NCBI GenBank assembly: GCA_022836615.1
Contig: MU405301.1
Coordinates: 91,509 to 155,508 of the forward strand
Source of the DNA: Annulohypoxylon bovei var. microspora
Taxonomy: Eukaryota > Ascomycota > Sordariomycetes > Xylariales > Hypoxylaceae
DNA length: 64,000 bases
Direction of reading: 5' to 3'
A program made the translations under genes and the position numbers. The notes below the pieces were generated by a model. The model worked only from the letters and a program-made list of their open reading frames with translations, did not search any database and had not been told where the DNA came from. Every line of letters begins with the position of its first letter. Positions within the stretch are counted from its first letter, which is position 1. Shown in pieces: positions 62,031 through 64,000 of the stretch.

Positions 62031-62817
62031 TTAATAGAGATGTGGTTCCGGATCATCTCCATTCTGCCTATAAGCGTAAAATTCCGGCTGGTAATTAAGA
62101 TGACCCTGCGAGATACTGACTAAAGGGTCGCCCGCAGCTCGCCGCCAATGGTGCAAGGTTGCCTGTGAAACAGGACTTCCACGCCCCCTGTTCATGAGAA
62201 GAAATCGCTGGTAGATAGCTTCCGCCTCATCGTCCAAAGAAAACAGGCGCAGGCTTTGTATCATGCGTGTGATGCGGTTGTGGTTGTGATCCTTGTCCTT
62301 TAGCCATCGCCCATAAACCTCGTTTCGAAGTCCCAAATTGCTAATGACGACTCGTAATTCCGAATCCCAAAACATATCAAAACCGTAAAATCGCATCATT
62401 CGAGTGACTGCTAGTCTCATGTTCTGAAGAATTTCGTTGTGGTTACGAACATAGATGAGTATCTGCCGATCGACCACCGGCGCGTCTTCGTCGGCCGATG
62501 ATGACCGTGCCAGCGGGAATAGCCATTGGATGAAGCGATGGTCTCTCTCAATTCGGTCGTCATCCCAACTGACTATCTCATCGAATCTATGCCCATAAAT
62601 GTTTGGAGTGCAAAGAAAAGGATCGTAAAATGACAGCAATTGTTGAGATGAGGAATCTTGAGGCCCGAGAAATGGCGCTGAAGATGTTATAATGCGTATT
62701 TTCTGTGATGAATTCATTGTTAATTTCGGATGCGATGAGTAAACTAGATACTTCACAGAAAGAGGCAAGTGGGATGTTTACCTCTACGTCTCTGTCTTCA
62801 AAATATGTGTCCGGCAT
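62031..62817 (-). CDS. opioid growth factor receptor (OGFr) domain protein
   Basis: Two minus-strand exons, 62817-62782 and 62702-62031, with a 79-bp intron (GTAAAC...TCACAG); 235 aa. The short first exon reads MPDTYFEDRDVE and joins KIRIITSSAPFLGPQD; the alternative is an ATG at 62717 read straight through, giving 228 aa. The domain pattern fits the OGFr conserved region: LLSFYDPFLCTPNIYGHRFD, HRFIQWLFPLA, MRLAVTRMMRFYGFDMFWD, then NRITRMIQSLRLFSLDDEAE. The last part (SQATLHHWRRA) also agrees. In vertebrates this region is part of the nuclear receptor for met-enkephalin; in fungi its role is unknown and no ligand should be assumed. It is the last gene before the AT-rich right end. Confidence 0.75.
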
Positions 62818-64000
62818 GTTCAAAAATAACGACTAGGTACCTCCTATTTAATCCTACGTGGTAAGGCGAGCAGGCAAGATTGTTTCCTAACAATATCTTA
62901 CACTGCCTGCGAAGGCAGCTATATATTCACCTATGTTTCCAAACAATCGAGGAATCTCAAAACATGTTCTAGACAATTTCTTTCAAGCAAGTAATAAGAG
63001 TTTCAGACTTAGCCGTTACGTAGGAACTCTTTCATGTATGCCTGGGTAATTGCATACGTAGATGGTTCAGAGATTTTATCTCCTACAAGACTGGTCCGTA
63101 GTGACAAAGGACAGGACAATCAATTGTCTTAAATACCTAAAAAAGAGATGTAACAAATATACCTGAGATGTTTCTAAAACTGCCTGCAGGGTTGAAAAGC
63201 AGGGATCTTGAATAGGGGTTAGGGAGAACTATATGCTGACTAATCATTTAGGTATCGTATTGGACGGTGCACAGAACTATCCCCTGTGTTACACAGTCGG
63301 CATGCACTGCCCGCCATAGCATGTGTTAGTTACTTATATAGGCGAATAGGGGATAGTTCATTTCAATGAATCCTTTTAGTAGATAGACAATTACCTCTTT
63401 TGGGTGTGACCGCAATAAATCATTGCTAAACCTTGGAAACCCCTACGATACCTAGGTATTGATTATCACGTTTGCAATAGATCCTGAATTTTGTATGGAT
63501 CGGAATGGATGAATACCATCATTATTACAATTGCCAAATATATGTCTACTTGGGTAAATTCACCATGAATTAAAACTCGGAAGAAGAGGAAAGGTGAAGG
63601 TCTCCTTTTCTTATTTTAGAATTCGGCACTTATCCCAAAATGTACTTTATCACCTAGAATTGCCTAAAGTTTATCTCAGCGAGCTCAGACCAGTGGGTTT
63701 GTTTTTTGTTTGTACCTTTTTAACCACAACAATTTTTAACCAATTAAAGTGCAAAGCTTAACAAAACATAAAAAACATTTTATTGGTTTAAAGGCATGTG
63801 ATGGTTTTTTTTTATCCATTAGTAAAAAAAAACCCTCACTTGTTTTTTTTTAATAATTAAATATATAAAATTATAAGTAAATAATAATTTATATATATAA
63901 ATATGTATTAATTTATTTTATAATATTTATTAAATTTAATTTTATTACGCGTTTTATTAATATTATTACGCGTCGTAAATTAATATAATTTATATTATAT
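62818..64000. other. right end: spacer passing into an extremely AT-rich tract
   Basis: 62818-63690 is an ordinary spacer with TACCTAGGTA at 63449-63458. From about 63700 base composition falls to almost pure A/T, with T-runs, TATATA stretches and two copies of TATTACGCG (63943-63951 and 63964-63972). This is the look of a RIP-mutated or otherwise AT-rich isochore edge. No coding capacity. Which element lies beyond the window cannot be told. Confidence 0.55.

Overview
The window is nuclear DNA of a filamentous ascomycete (Pezizomycotina, most likely a Sordariomycete; the class is inferred from the type of proteins, not proven). The evidence is short GT-AG introns (mostly 50-110 bp) with CTAAC/CTAAT-type branch sites, GC-rich exons in AT-richer spacers, and typical fungal genes (Lte1-type RasGEF, HOOK, 2EXR protein, KCTD-like BTB protein, fungal sugar porter). 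Most genes were rebuilt here by joining reading frames across introns; exon limits are given in each entry.

Left part (1-10.4 kb) is housekeeping: the 3' end of V-ATPase subunit d, mitoribosomal bS15m, cytosolic uS2/RPS0 (the last two divergent from one 472-bp promoter region), and a large LTE1-like exchange factor with a previously separate first exon. From 10.4 to 19 kb follows a gene-poor stretch whose only coding signal is a decayed minus-strand gene (about 16.7-19.0 kb).

Middle part (19.8-45.7 kb): a zinc alcohol dehydrogenase split by a 244-bp insertion with 5-bp target duplication, a BTB/KCTD-like protein, a HOOK dynein-endosome adaptor with two possible C-termini, a secreted I9-type peptidase-inhibitor-like protein, a 2EXR protein, a conserved 603-aa Pro-rich protein, an MFS sugar porter, a peroxisomal ABCD transporter, DPH3 and a small GPI-anchor-like protein.

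Right part (45.7-64 kb): a 3.5-kb empty spacer, a small single-TM protein, AP-3 sigma, a bZIP factor, an amino-acid permease, then an accessory-looking area with orphan 3' exons, an SDR, a GMC oxidoreductase with an in-frame stop, and an OGFr-domain protein, ending in an extremely AT-rich tract that looks like the edge of an AT isochore.

I see no CRISPR array, rRNA, convincing tRNA, biosynthetic cluster or intact transposon. No clearly new multi-gene system is visible; the most unusual items are the insertion in the alcohol dehydrogenase, the alternative HOOK tail, and a dispersed 10-bp palindrome TACCTAGGTA present eight times in spacers.
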